DNA from: Bidens hawaiensis
Lineage: Eukaryota > Streptophyta > Magnoliopsida > Asterales > Asteraceae
Assembly: GCA_021521415.1 (NCBI GenBank)
Contig: JAIQDT010011113.1
Span: 1-64,000, forward strand
Length of the DNA stretch: 64,000 nt
Reading direction: 5' to 3'
In this document: one piece after another, positions 12,609 through 23,149 of the stretch
How positions within the stretch are numbered: position 1 is the stretch's first letter
Layout: each line of letters begins with the position of its first letter
The notes under the pieces: model-generated
Told to the model about the DNA's origin: nothing
The model's input: the letters and a program-made list of their open reading frames with translations, nothing else
Database searches by the model: none
Translations under genes and position numbers: made by a program

Positions 12609-13192
12609 ATGAGTAGTTTTTCCAAATCCATCTTTTTCTTTACTAATTTCATCGATATGTATATCACAATCGGAAGGCATTCCTTCTTCAAACAATCCTT
12701 CTCATAATATAAAAAGCTGGAAAGGATATATGTAGTATGTTGGAAAATTATGGGTTTCACGAGTTGGCACTAAAGTGTTATAATAGAAGGACAATGTCGG
12801 AAGACATTCCTGAACGACAAGTTCCCGAAGATCTTGCTAAAGCTCCTCCAAACATTCCTGGAACTCTTATTATTCCTCAACGACTATTTCCTAGTGGTCC
12901 AAATCCGGATCACAATATTATTCCTCAACGACTAGTTCCCAGTGGTCCAAATCCGGACCACAATATTATTCCTCAACAACTAGTTCCCAGTGGTCCAAAT
13001 CCAGACCACAATATTAGTCCTGAACGACTAGTTCCCAGCGGTCCTAATCCAGACCACAACATTATTCCTCAGCGACTAGTTCCCAGTGGTCCTAATCCAG
13101 ACCACAACATTATTCCTCAACGACTAGTTCCAAGCGGTTCTAATCCAGACCACAACATTATTTCTCAACGACAAGTTCCCAATGGTCGCTAA
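12609..13192 (+). pseudogene. CLE: CLE-a: multi-CLE peptide precursor with broken 5' frame
   Basis: CLE precursors are secreted and cut to 12-13-residue arabinosylated peptides sensed by leucine-rich-repeat receptor kinases of the CLV1/BAM/PXY class. This one is unusual: the frame from 12737 to 13192 (151 residues) holds six CLE dodecapeptides at 48-bp spacing (starts 12881, 12929, 12977, 13025, 13073, 13121) and a truncated seventh ending in NGR at the stop. The consensus is RLVPSGPNPDHN; variants are F3, Q1 and S7. The N-terminal module YGFHELA..CY.RR.MSEDIP matches CLE-b. The signal-peptide region starts at ATG 12609 but is out of frame: 128 nt separate the two homologous ATGs against 129 in CLE-b, with TAA at 12705 (first frame) and at 12710 (CLE frame). 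As it stands the array could only be made from ATG 12737, without a signal peptide. An unseen short intron or a base error would change this. The family call is firm; present function is doubtful. Confidence 0.87.
12869..13189 (+). repeat. 48-bp tandem array encoding CLE motifs
   Basis: Six full 48-bp units (12869-13156) and a partial seventh (13157-13189). Each codes for a 4-residue linker (IIPQ, ISPE or ISQ-type) plus one 12-residue CLE peptide. The units differ mostly at third positions (CCG/CCA, AGT/AGC, GGTCCA/GGTCCT) and at a few amino acids, so the peptide is kept more closely than the DNA. All lengths are exact multiples of three. Confidence 0.95.
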
Positions 13193-14116
13193 TAAAACGT
13201 TTTTCATATATGGGATAATAATATTGAAAGCAAAGTAATGATATTTTTTTTATGTTTTCCTTGTTATATCTTATTATTGTACCATGTGATTTATATAGTG
13301 AGATATAACAAAAGAAAATTAGATGTCCTTTATTTTCTTTTATTAGTACATGGTGATGGGAGTGGATATTTCATATTTCGACTCAAGAACTCCCTCTCAT
13401 CTACATAAGCTCCACATCATATTTTCCAATTCCTCCTTTAACCAATTTTAAACGGGCGTAATGCATCTTTTGTCTTCCCCAATCCCCAATTAAATAAATG
13501 CATATAACTAAAAACTAATTGTAGTGTTTTTTTAGGTTTCGGATTGTTTTTTTTTATTATTTCATGCAAACACCTGATAATAACCGTGCATTAAGTGGAG
13601 TGACATGTAGCTCGACGCCACGGGTATCGCCTGCTACATAACTACGGCACACTCTTTTTATGACATTAAAAGCATGTTGATCGGCAAATACAAGCCACTC
13701 TCCTGAGACTTTTTTCAGTTATGTGATGCTTGAATTATTGGAGATGGCATATGCTTTTGTATAATTACGTACCATGTCTAAAATTATGCATCTTACACAT
13801 ATAACTAAACATCTATATAAATAATTAAGCAACATGTGTAGATGATTGTGCAATTTATTATATTACTTAAAACAATTTGACCAACACTTAATCATTAATA
13901 TAATAAATATATGGGCCTTTCTAATATATATTCTAAGGACACATATAAGAAAAATTTATTGTATGAAATATTCTTATTAAAACCAACATTGATCATATTG
14001 GTTACATTAATCTTGTAATAACTATCGTATTTAACCTTTTATAATTCCCTTCTAAATTTTCTCTCTATTCATGAGTATTAATTAATTTTTTTAATTCACT
14101 CTAAAATTACTCTTGA
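13193..14116. other. AT-rich spacer 3' of CLE-a
   Basis: The first about 150 bp may be 3' UTR (AATAAAA at 13190-13196). Nothing else is recognised. The last 9 bases (ATTACTCTT) are the TSD of the next element. Confidence 0.5.
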
Positions 14117-14975
14117 GTAAATTGTCATCGTCTTTATGGTTTGACAAATAATGTGAATTTAGTCCATTTTTTTTTGCATATGGACCCTCCATGTTTTCCA
14201 AGCCTTGCCAATTACATCCAAATCACTAACCCCGTTAAATTTAATCGTTAAGTCAGGGGTAGACAAGTCTTTTCACTCTTTCTTTATTACAATACTTATT
14301 TCAGTTAACTGCGATTTTTGTCTCTGTGGTTTATCCAAATTTGTGGTTTTAGTCCAATAGTTTCAGGTTTGCAATTTTCGTCTCTATCTATTTCGCGATA
14401 TTCTTTCTTGTAGTTTCATATTATTTAAAGTTAAACCCGAATTTCTTAACCCCGTTAAGTCTGGTAGTTAACCCATATGCGTGACCCTCACTTGATGACC
14501 AATTTTGTTGTTTTTATCCCAAAATAAAACTCAGTCCTAATTCGCAAGCCCCCTCGTGAGGGGCTGGGATGTATTTGGGAAAAAGAACAAAACAGCCCCT
14601 AACGTGAAGGGCGCGTTGATGGATTTAACTATCAGACTTAGCAAGATTAGTGAATTCGAGTTTAATTGCTAGTGAAATGAAACCATATTGACGAAAAATG
14701 CAAATTTGAAACTACTTGACTAAAACCGCATATTTGGACAAACCACATGGACGAAAACAGCAGTTAACTAATATAAGTAATTATAATAAAGAAAGAGTGA
14801 AAAGACATATCTACCCCTGACTTAACGATTAAATTTAATGAGGTTTGTGATTTGGATGTAACTGGAAGGAATTGGAAAACGTGGAGGGTCCATATGCAAA
14901 AAAAAAACAAAACAAACTTTTTAGACTAAATTCGCATTATTTGTCAAACCACAAGACGAAAATGACACTTTACTC
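14117..14975. mobile_element. fold-back MULE-like element, perfect 9-bp TSD
   Basis: An 859-bp element that is nearly all inverted repeat: the left arm begins GAGTAAATTGTCATCGTC and the right arm ends in its near complement at 14975. The arms also share the reverse complements of GCATATGGACCCTCCA and of the TTAACGATTAAATTTAA-type block. The flanking 9 bp are identical (ATTACTCTT, 14108-14116 and 14976-14984), as Mutator-like insertion produces. There is no transposase. A short hairpin (AGCCCCTC..GAGGGGCT) near 14550-14570 marks the middle. Confidence 0.88.
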
Positions 14976-14984
14976 ATTACTCTT

Positions 14985-15453
14985 TTATCACTTTTAATTT
15001 CTTACCATTTTTCTATTAGTGTTTACTATTAAATAACTGTTTTCATTACCTTTTTATCTATTTTTTAAGTTTGCATGATATAAAGCAATATTATTATTTT
15101 GCAAATGAATGAACATGTTCTTTTGGATCTGAATGAGTTTCTTGTTGAAGGAGATGCTATTAAAGAACGAAGTGCAAACAATTCTTGAGGAACTATTCGA
15201 TGGTCAATGTTTTCTAAATGCATAAGATGCTCTTGTTTTTTAATGAAAATTATGCAAGAAAGAACGGGTTTTTTGGTTCAAAAAGGGAAGTTCATGAACA
15301 AGAAAGGAGAAAGAAAAAGACATGATTTTTTTTTGTCATCATAAAGGAAATCCAGAGCCTGAAAAATACTACACAAAAAAAATCAAAAAACAGAGATTAT
15401 GCAAGCCCCTTCAATCTAGTTCACGTTGACAAAATTGAGAAAAATAACGTTTA
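14985..15453. other. spacer, no gene seen
   Basis: AT-rich, no ORF of note and no paired repeats. The last bases (TAACGTTTA, 15445-15453) are the probable decayed TSD of the next element. Confidence 0.5.
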
Positions 15454-16522
15454 GAGTTAATTATCATTTTCATACATGTGGGTTGTTTAATTAGGAAACT
15501 TTAGTAACATTTTTTAATTCATTACAACTGGATACTTAACGTTTTAAAAACACGTTCAACTACTTTATTCTAACCCCGGTCTATTTTGTATTTATTTTTA
15601 ATTTCTCATTTTTAAGTCTAGAGTTAATTGTCATTTTCATACCTAAGGTTTGACCAGCTATGCAACTTTGGTACGCTTTCAAAATTTTGCAACTGAACAC
15701 TTGACGTTTCAAGTATCATGCAATTTTCGTACTTTTCGTTAACCCCGTCTAATTTTGTCATTAAGTCAGGGGTAAAAAGATCATTTTGTAATTATTTTTT
15801 TTTTGTTTCTCATTTCCTTTAACCTTTTATATCAGTTTATCATGTTAACTAAACCCTAACACAAATTCATTCCTCAAACTCAATCGATAACTTAATCTAC
15901 GCTTAAACTCAATCAAACTCAGAATTTGGGTTCTTCGATTTTTCACATGTATGCTTGGATTTGGGTTCTTCGATTCTTCACACGTATGCTTGGACCATTG
16001 CTCGGAAAAAATAACATTCAAGAGGGGTTTTACGTGTGACGAATTGAAGAACCCAAATTTTGAGTTTGAGCATCGATTAAGTTGTCGATTGAGTTTTGAG
16101 GAATGAAATTGTGTTTGGGTTTAGTTAACATGATAAACTAATATAAAGGGGTTAAAAGAAATGAGAAACTTAATAAATAAATAATAATCGTTTTACCCTA
16201 ACTTAATGGAATAGCGAAAGTAAGAACTTGAAACGTCAATGTTCAGGTGCAAAATACTAAAAAATACGTATTGAAATTGTGTAGGTGGCCAAACCATAGG
16301 TATGATAATGACACTTAACTCCAAGTTTATAAAAAATGGCAAATTAAAATAACACAAAATGACCGTTTTATCCCTGACTTAACGGACAAATAAACGGGGC
16401 TCAGCAAAAATTACTAAAACGAGTGTTTTTCAATTGTGAAGTATCTGGTTGCAATGAATTCAAAAACGGTACCAAAGTTACGTAATTACACAAAACACAT
16501 GTATGAAAATTGTACGTAACTC
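15454..16522. mobile_element. fold-back MULE-like element (outer)
   Basis: The left end GAGTTAATTATCATTTTCATACATG is mirrored at 16498-16522. Flanking 9-mers are TAACGTTTA and TAATATTTT, alike at 6 of 9 positions; two of the three differences are a CG that reads TA on the other side, as decay of methylated CpG would give. The arms also share a block about 'no more than 60 nt' inward (TTAAGTCAGGG-type text at about 16370-16385). It is interrupted by a related element at 15621-16321. Confidence 0.68.
15621..16321. mobile_element. related fold-back element nested in the previous one
   Basis: The left arm GAGTTAATTGTCATTTTCATACC is mirrored by GGTATGATAATGACACTTAACTC ending at 16321. Within the arms, segments such as AACTTGAAACGTCAA (16226-16240) pair with the left-arm counterpart near 15700. 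The flanks TTAAGTCTA and CCAAGTTTA agree at about 6 of 9 positions when the right flank is taken from 16321. A copy of the same family inside another copy indicates successive insertions, although an internal duplication cannot be excluded. Confidence 0.62.
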
Positions 16523-18058
16523 TAATATTTTGTAATGAAAGGGTATTTAGGTAAAAATAAATACTTTACCTTTTTTCAAATTTCAATAAACCACCAATCA
16601 CAAAAAAAAAATTTTATAAAGGAAAAATTATTTTTTTAAATGATAAAAATAAACAGAGTTTTTCTTATAGAACAAATTAAAGCTTATTACATATTCAACA
16701 TATTTAAAAAAACAAAACATAATTTTCTTATAAAATATATTCCTTTTTTGCTCTCACAGGTAGGGAATTACATACACATATACATAACATATACATAACT
16801 TGTAATAAATACACAAATTACATAAATTTCCTAAATTACACAAATTACATCAATTACCCCAAATACTAAATTTCCCTAATTAATACACAATACACAGATG
16901 ACATAAATTACCCAAACACAGACAGTGGGTAGTGTCGCGCCAACTTTCGTTGTTGACAATGTAGTGTCACTATTTATTATGTAGCATCGTTGTATAAAGA
17001 CGTAATACCACTGTTAGAAGGTCTAATTTCGCTAGTTGAACATGGGTAGGGTTATAAATGGACCGAACCGAACCATACGGGACCTTGTCTGTGTTCGTTC
17101 ATTAAGCTTTTGTCGAACAAACGGACGGTTCACGAACACTCTACCAAACGAAAACTCGTGTTCATCGTCATCGTCATCATCATCGTCGCCGTCGTCATCG
17201 TCATCATCTCATCATCATCATCATCATCATCTCATCGCCGTCGTCATCATCATCATTGTCATCGTCATCGTCATCTCATCACCATCGTCATCATCACCGT
17301 TAAAATAATAATGTAATTTTTTGAATATAATAAAATAATATTATAATATTATAATAATATAGTATAATTACGCAATAATACATTATAATAATATAGCAAT
17401 ATGAAATAATAAAAAATTAAAAAATGAAGGTCTAAACGCCGCATTGAGGACTTAACGCGGATTATATATATTTTTACAATCTAAAACGTCACGTAGAGTC
17501 CTTTATGTGATCGGTAGACCTGCTTATTAGTGTCGTTTCGTTCTTTATGGATTCATTTTCAAACAAACAACCAACAAACCACAGGACGTGAGATCGATCC
17601 TCGACATCAACGAGCACAACTATAAACAACAACCACGCCCCATCACACTCACTAGGTACATATTCATTGGGTTTAGTTATCGTTTAGTTAATCAGGTTTG
17701 GGTAATCCTATACGCCAAACAGTTAGTTAGTAAGGTTAGTTTAACGTTTTGTTAGTATGGTAGTTAAATGTTTACTTACTTAATTGAGAAGAACATTAGT
17801 TGTTGGCCGGCCAAATTCCGGTAATGCTTTGGAGGGAATGACACAATCCGCCACCGAGAGATCTATTTGTGGTGGATTGATTTTCTTTTTTTTAAACTAA
17901 TAAAAATATAAATAAATAAATTTAATAAATAAGTAAATTTTATTTAATAAATAATTTAAATAAGAACATTACTTACTGTTTTTTTTTTTGCGGTGCCTCC
18001 TGACGCATATCACTGCAACCTCTGCACATACCCGCGCAGGCAAGCGCAAGAATCATAG
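16523..18058. other. AT-rich spacer with hAT-like fragment
   Basis: Mostly simple AT-rich text with short repeats of the AAATTACAT kind (16760-16900). At 17044-17160 the string TTCGTTCATTAAG..CGAACAAACG..CACGAACACTCTACCAAACGAA resembles 33385-33480; both look like pieces of one dispersed non-autonomous element. No gene is supported; histidine/serine-rich ORFs across 17036-17316 are microsatellite artefacts. Confidence 0.45.
17159..17302. repeat. (TCA/TCG)n microsatellite
   Basis: About 140 bp of imperfect trinucleotide repeat, TCATCGTCATCATCATC and similar. Polar tracts appear in all frames. Confidence 0.95.
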
Positions 18059-18328
18059 ATCGGTGGCCACTACGTCACGCAGACTGCGATCAGTTTGGGC
18101 GAGGGTTCACAGCTAGTTGATCTGATGATCCCGGCAGTTGTCCCACGCGGGCTGGACTGTCTGATTGACCAGGGTATGCATATTGTTCGGCGGTTTCAGG
18201 ACGCCCAAGGGGTCACGTACCGTCTCATTACTGCCGAAGGAGTTCCGGCGTACGTCTCGGTGCCACTGGTCGAGCCTCCTCCATTGGAGGCACCAGGGGT
18301 GCACAAGCAAGGGGGCCGGATGCAATAA
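18059..18328 (+). other. GC-rich ORF relic, unrecognised
   Basis: An open frame of 89 codons after an in-frame TAG at 18056, with no ATG near its start (it reads I-G-G-H-Y-V-T-Q first). It ends with TAA at 18326 inside AATAAAG. The composition is much richer in GC than the surroundings, and it looks like the last exon of a longer protein with a proline-rich tail (PLVEPPPLEAPG). I do not recognise the family. The following about 190 bp recur at 30568-30727, so it may be the 3' end of a dispersed element or a captured gene. Confidence 0.3.
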
Positions 18329-18351
18329 AGTTTGCCTGTTTTTTTAATGTC

Positions 18352-18545
18352 TTTGTCACCCTGTAAATCTTAACAAATGAAATAGTGTTATTAGCGGTGT
18401 AATTAATTTTACTTTTTATTTCATTACTTTTATTTTATTAGAATGTGTGTGTACACACCCGCCCACGCGCACAACACACTTTTTTTCCCTAACATAACGA
18501 AGAAAACCACGAACAAAACAGACTATTTGTTTTTCACAGTAAAAT
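18352..18545 (+). repeat. dispersed repeat, copy 1
   Basis: About 190 bp starting TGTCACCCTGTAAATCTTAAC match the segment at 30568-30727 in order and orientation (AACAAATGAAATAGT.TTATTA.CGGTGTAATTA, GTGTGTACA, GAACAAAACAGAC.ATTTG). The copies are diverged. It follows the GC-rich ORF relic; copy 2 is preceded by unrelated sequence. Confidence 0.8.
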
Positions 18546-19590
18546 AGTAAATTACCCGCGCGCTGCGCGAGGAAATTGGCCGGTAAAACTCGAGGGTGGT
18601 AGCGGAGAGTCAACGAGAATTCAGTGGATATTTTAACTAAACCTAAAAATGTTCGTTAAATTAACATGTTATAAATAAAAAAAAAGTAGCAGCAAAACCC
18701 AGATGTTGCTGTCTGGACGTTGGTAAAACTCGACGGTGAGTCGACGTGAATTCGATCAGTGTCGGTTACATTCAGGGGCGTAGCTTAGTCCACCCCTGGC
18801 CCCATTTTTTTTTCGCTTAGTAGTGTAAATTTATCCTTTTACGGTCGAAAAGTTTTATACATAGTGTTGATTTACCTGTTATGACCGAAATTTGTAGTCC
18901 GACCCCCTCCGTATTTTCACTCGGTAGTGTAAATTTATGTTGTCAGAGTATACAAAAGTTTAAGTTTGTCAAAGTATACGAATTCGTTCGGTTAAAACAA
19001 AAAAAATAAAATTAAATTAATGTTCAGTCGGTTTGGATGAATGTGGTGCCACTTGACCCATTCAGGATCTTGCGGCACCAACATTAATTCATCTGCGCAA
19101 GTCAAATCTTTTTATGTATCCAACACATTGTACCAGGTGCGATAATTTGGGTTCAATTTGTAGATGGTGCCATAATTAAACCTAAAAAACAAATTCAAAT
19201 TAACAAAAAAGAAAAGTAAAATATTTAAAACAATTTTATTTGGTTGGTAAAACCCGAGTGTTGAGGCCCGATCCTGTAAAAAAAAGTCGAAGAGAATTCA
19301 GTCAGTACCATTTACATTCATTAATGTATAAACAAAGTTGTAAAACCAACATGTTAAAATCTATCAAATAAATTCGTCAAATTCACATATAAAAAGACTA
19401 ACATATAAACAAATAAAATATTATACAACGACATTTATTCGGTTGATAAAACTCAGACATTTTTAGAGTTAGAATTAATAACACAGATGTTTTATAAATA
19501 CTTAAAATTTATGTTAATTAAAATATGTTTTTAAACATTTTAAATAGGCTTGATGACCCATCAATAATGACACATGGAAAAAAAACAAAA
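18546..19590. other. spacer with single hAT-like end
   Basis: CAGGGGCGTAGCTTAG at about 18774 looks like a hAT-type terminus followed by a poly-T and repeated TAGTGTAAATTTAT text (18820 and 18927), but no matching inverted end is found. Repeated text GGTAAAACTCGA..GAATTCAGT occurs near 18580, 18722 and 19244, pointing to a decayed repeated element. No gene. Confidence 0.4.
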
Positions 19591-19700
19591 TGTAGAAGAT
19601 ATTGCCTTTGGCCATGAATTAAACCCGGGACAAGTAACGGAAACATCAACTACCAACATAACCAAAGCCAATGAGCCAGGAGTAACCTCATTGAAATTCT
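19590..19700 (-). mobile_element. tRNA-derived SINE-like head
   Basis: On the minus strand an A-box-like TGGCTCATTGG (19668-19678) is followed 42 bp later by a B-box-like GGGTTTAATTC (19616-19626), the internal promoter layout of a tRNA-derived SINE. The sequence does not fold as an intact tRNA, so it is not called a tRNA gene. Ends are approximate. Confidence 0.45.
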
Positions 19701-20040
19701 GGCACTAAGTATCCGATATATATATGAATATCTTGGAACATATTTTATTTTGTGACACCAACTTTCTCTTTTAATATATATCTTTAATCTTTAAATACTA
19801 TTAAAGCAAAACAATTTTGCCACATGTCCTTCTACTAGGGTGTCCACCTAAGCCTCCATGTCATCTCATTTCCATTCTAAGACTCTCTAATATGCTGCCA
19901 TGTGTCATCTCACACACTATTTAAACCTTAAAATTTTCCACCATCATTTTAATCATTTTAATCTCTCTCTCTCTCTCAAAATAAACCACATACACCATTT
20001 ACTATTTATCATGTCCTCTCTTATTCATTCCACTGCCGAC

Positions 20041-20445
20041 TCTATCTTTGGTATCCCACATGTTGCTACCGGGGTCTTTATGGAAACCCTAGGTGGCGGT
20101 GGTCGTCCGGTTGTGTTTTCCGGCTAACCTACTGCTGCCGGGTTCTATTTGGTAACCGTAAGTGGCGGTGGTGATCCAGTGGTGTTTTCCGGCGAGTGTA
20201 CGCAACCGCCCTACAGTTTTCGGGTTCTATTTAGAAATCCTAGGTTGCGGTGGTTGTCTGGTTGTGTTTTCCGGCTAACCTACTGTGTCGGGTTATATTT
20301 GGAAACCCTGGGTGGCAGTGGTGGTCCGGCGGTGTTTTTCGGCGGCTGTACGCGACCGACCTATCTACTACTTTTGGATTATCTTTGGAAACCCTAGGTG
20401 GTGGTGGTGATCCGGTGGTGTTTTACGGCGGCCGTACATGGCTAA
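20041..20445 (+). repeat. GC-rich tandem repeat with alternating period
   Basis: Five copies of a core (GGAAACCCTAGGTGGCGGTGG) start at 20082, 20151, 20233, 20301 and 20387. Spacings alternate 69, 82, 68, 86, so the true unit is a dimer of about 150 bp. Each is followed by CCGG.GGTGTTTTCCGGC-like text. Short ORFs here (LETLGGGG.PVVFSG) are frame-broken and not convincing as a gene. Confidence 0.85.
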
Positions 20446-20804
20446 TCGAGCATTAATTGAAATGTCGTGTAACAAAAATCGAGCAAGGTAATATCTTTGT
20501 GAGGCAATTTTGTTTTTTTAATTAATGATAAATCCAAGATTAAGAGTCCATCCACTGTTGTTCATTGTTGATGGTGTTTGGTTTGGCTTTGTTGTAGGTG
20601 AATATTGGGTTGTCCGGCAAGGTAATATCTTTTTCCGGTAAGGTTTTCCGATATGGTTTTATATTTATTTTAATTGTTATTCCTAAAACGATTACAATTT
20701 TGAATTTTAAATTCCAAATTTAAGTTAAATTTGAAATTTGTAAATGGTAAGTCAATATTCCAAAACGTCTAAACTTACCATCATTACAATTTATTATTTT
20801 CTAA

Positions 20805-21240
20805 AACGATTTGATTTAAAAAGTTTAAACTTCCAAATTTAAATTAAAGTTGATTTTTTTATTTAATTAATGGTCAAAGGTTTAAGTTGGTAAGTTAAAC
20901 GATTTGATTTAAAAATTTTAAATTTCCAAACGATATGATTTAAAAAGTTTAAATTTCCAAATTTAAATTAAAGTTGATTTTTTTATTTAATTGCTGGTCA
21001 AACATTTAAGTTGGTAAGTTAAACGATTTAATTTTAAAAGTTTAAATTTCCAAACGATTTGATTTAAAAGTTTAAATTTCCAAATTTAAATTAAAGTTGA
21101 TTTTTTTATTTAATTGTTGGTCAAACGTTTAAGTTGGTAAGTTAAACGATTTGATTAAAAAGTTTAAATTTCCAAATTTAAATTAAAGTTGATTTTTTTA
21201 TTTAATTGTTGGTCAAACGTTTAAGTTGGTCAAACATTTT
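20805..21240 (+). repeat. AT-rich tandem repeat, four copies
   Basis: The shared core AAATTAAAGTTGATTTTTTT starts at 20841, 20965, 21088 and 21180. The period is 123-124 bp, the last unit shortened to 92 bp. The units also hold AAACGATTTGATT and GGTCAAACGTTTAAGTTGG. Non-coding. Confidence 0.9.
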
Positions 21241-22556
21241 TAAATTGTCTAGTCAAACATTAAAGTTCAATTTAACTTTAAGTTGAGCTTTTTAAATGGC
21301 TGATTAAACACACATTCATAATGTCTAAAATTAACAACACAAACTTCAAATTCCTAAGTTTTGAGTATTTCCTAATTTTCACACATAATGAGACATAAGT
21401 GTCACAATTAATGCTAATGAATGTCATCATTTGGTTATGGAAACTGTTTAACAATTAATGCACTATAAAAATTCGAAATATTATTTGAAATTAAATTCTA
21501 AAAAAAGATATATTACAATTGGTTATTGAAAATTTTTGTTTTCATTGTCAATATTATTATGTTTATTAGTTTCCAATCTCCACAATCTTTCTATCTTATA
21601 CGTTTGACTAATTTATAATTAGACATAAATGTCACAACTAATGATAATTTATTTGTAATTATTATTTTTTACTTGTATTCAAATTAATAATTCAAATATC
21701 AAATAATTAAGTTGAGTATAATTTATTTATTTTTGGAATTGACTATGTGGTTCGGTGTTTTCTAAAATTTTTAAAGTTAGTAACTTCATTTAATATTGTT
21801 GACCAATTATTAGTTTTGATAGTTCCAGAAATTTTGATAAACAGATTTATAACTTAAATAACCATTTAATATATTCTAATTTAATTCTTTTTCCTAATAT
21901 ATACTCAACATAAAATGTCAATTTCTTAAATACGTGTCCATTACATTTTCTGTTTTTACGGTATATTCATATACGTTCGTTAGTAATGTCTTTAATAATA
22001 TTCTCATTTAAATATAACAATTAATTTCTACGTTTTTAATATTTTTTTATTAAAATACGTGTATATATGGTATATATATTTTGTATCATATTTTTTCACC
22101 TTTAAATATTTTTAAATTCAACATAAAGTTTTTTAATCTTTCCAAATTTATTTGAAAATTTATTTATTGTAAAACGTTTTTATGTTTTGCAACTTTAACA
22201 AAATATTAATGTCATTGATTTAAAAGTTTGTTGCAAGATTTGTAAAAAATTTTAAAAAAATCATAATTTTGAAGTTGACTAATTCCATTTTTTTAATATT
22301 TTGTAACTATTTTGAAATATTTCAAAACGGGTTGTTTAAAAAGAGTATCAAATTTGTTATCTATACAATTACGACCAAAAAGGTTTTTATTGATATATCT
22401 TTTCGGCTTAATGGTTTAAATTATAAAAATGTTTTATGTTGTCATTTTACTTTGTTTGTTGTTGTATGTTATTTTGTTTTAATAAAAACAATAATTTAAT
22501 AAAAACAACTTTATTAATGTTCATATGTTACTCATTATTAAATATATTTAATTTGG
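21241..22556. other. AT-rich spacer
   Basis: Very AT-rich, no recognised gene or element ends. Small ORFs at 22269-22618 are composition artefacts (F/N/I/K-rich). Confidence 0.5.
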
Positions 22557-23120
22557 ATGCTATTGGCCTAACCCAGTTAGTTTTTCTTGTTAAGTTAGGT
22601 CATGTGCGTTGCACATGAGGGCAAATTCGTCAATTTACCTATTTAATTATAAACATTCAAATAAAAAACAAATTAAATAATTTAACCCAGCCCACACCAC
22701 ACCCGTTTCCCCCTTATTCCTCCCTGCATGCTTCTTCTCCGGCGAGCCACCACCATCGCCGCCGCCGTCTTCTCCGACGAACACCATCTCCACTCCCACC
22801 AGAAACTACAACCAACATCTCCTTCAACTCCCAACTATCACAGTCACAAAATCTTCAACACACCACATACATGTCAGCCACTAACCACGTCATCATCTTC
22901 ATCTTTAATATCATTATTATTATTCTTAAAACCCTAATTCCCAAATCAAATTACACAGACAGATCTCTCAATCAAACCCTAATCCACCAAATCAACCACA
23001 CAATTACTCACGATCTTCTATCCATAAGCTCAATTCATGATACACAAACAGTAATGGCAGATCCGCCACGTATCCGCTGGGTATTATTATCATTATCATT
23101 ATTGTTGACTGTTGATGAAT
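22557..23120. mobile_element. single MULE arm with gene-like interior
   Basis: 22557-22650 (CTAACCCAGTTAGTTTTTCTTGTTAAG, then CATGTGCGTTGCACATGAGGG) matches the subterminal part of the arms of the MULEs at 30728 and 32013. Behind it comes GC/CCACC-rich text, as inside those elements. No mirrored arm is found, so it is a truncated copy. The ORFs at 22728-23143 (proline/serine/threonine-rich) are not recognised and resemble 5' UTR-like captured sequence. Confidence 0.5.
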
Positions 23121-23149
23121 TATGTTTAGGTTATTGTGATTGAAAGTAT

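Noticed and set aside
12659..12716. A 58-bp intron restoring the CLE-a frame
   Set aside because: GTATAT and AAAAAG could serve as sites, but the joined exons do not enter the CLE frame and the length is below the usual plant minimum.
12569..12760. Minus-strand 63-codon ORF over the CLE-a 5' region
   Set aside because: It lies antisense to the CLE-a promoter and signal-peptide region and has no recognisable domain.
17036..17316. Ser- and His-rich ORFs
   Set aside because: Translation of a TCA/TCG microsatellite in two frames.
22269..22618. Two ORFs of 60-76 codons
   Set aside because: Extreme AT composition, no domain, frame overlap with each other.
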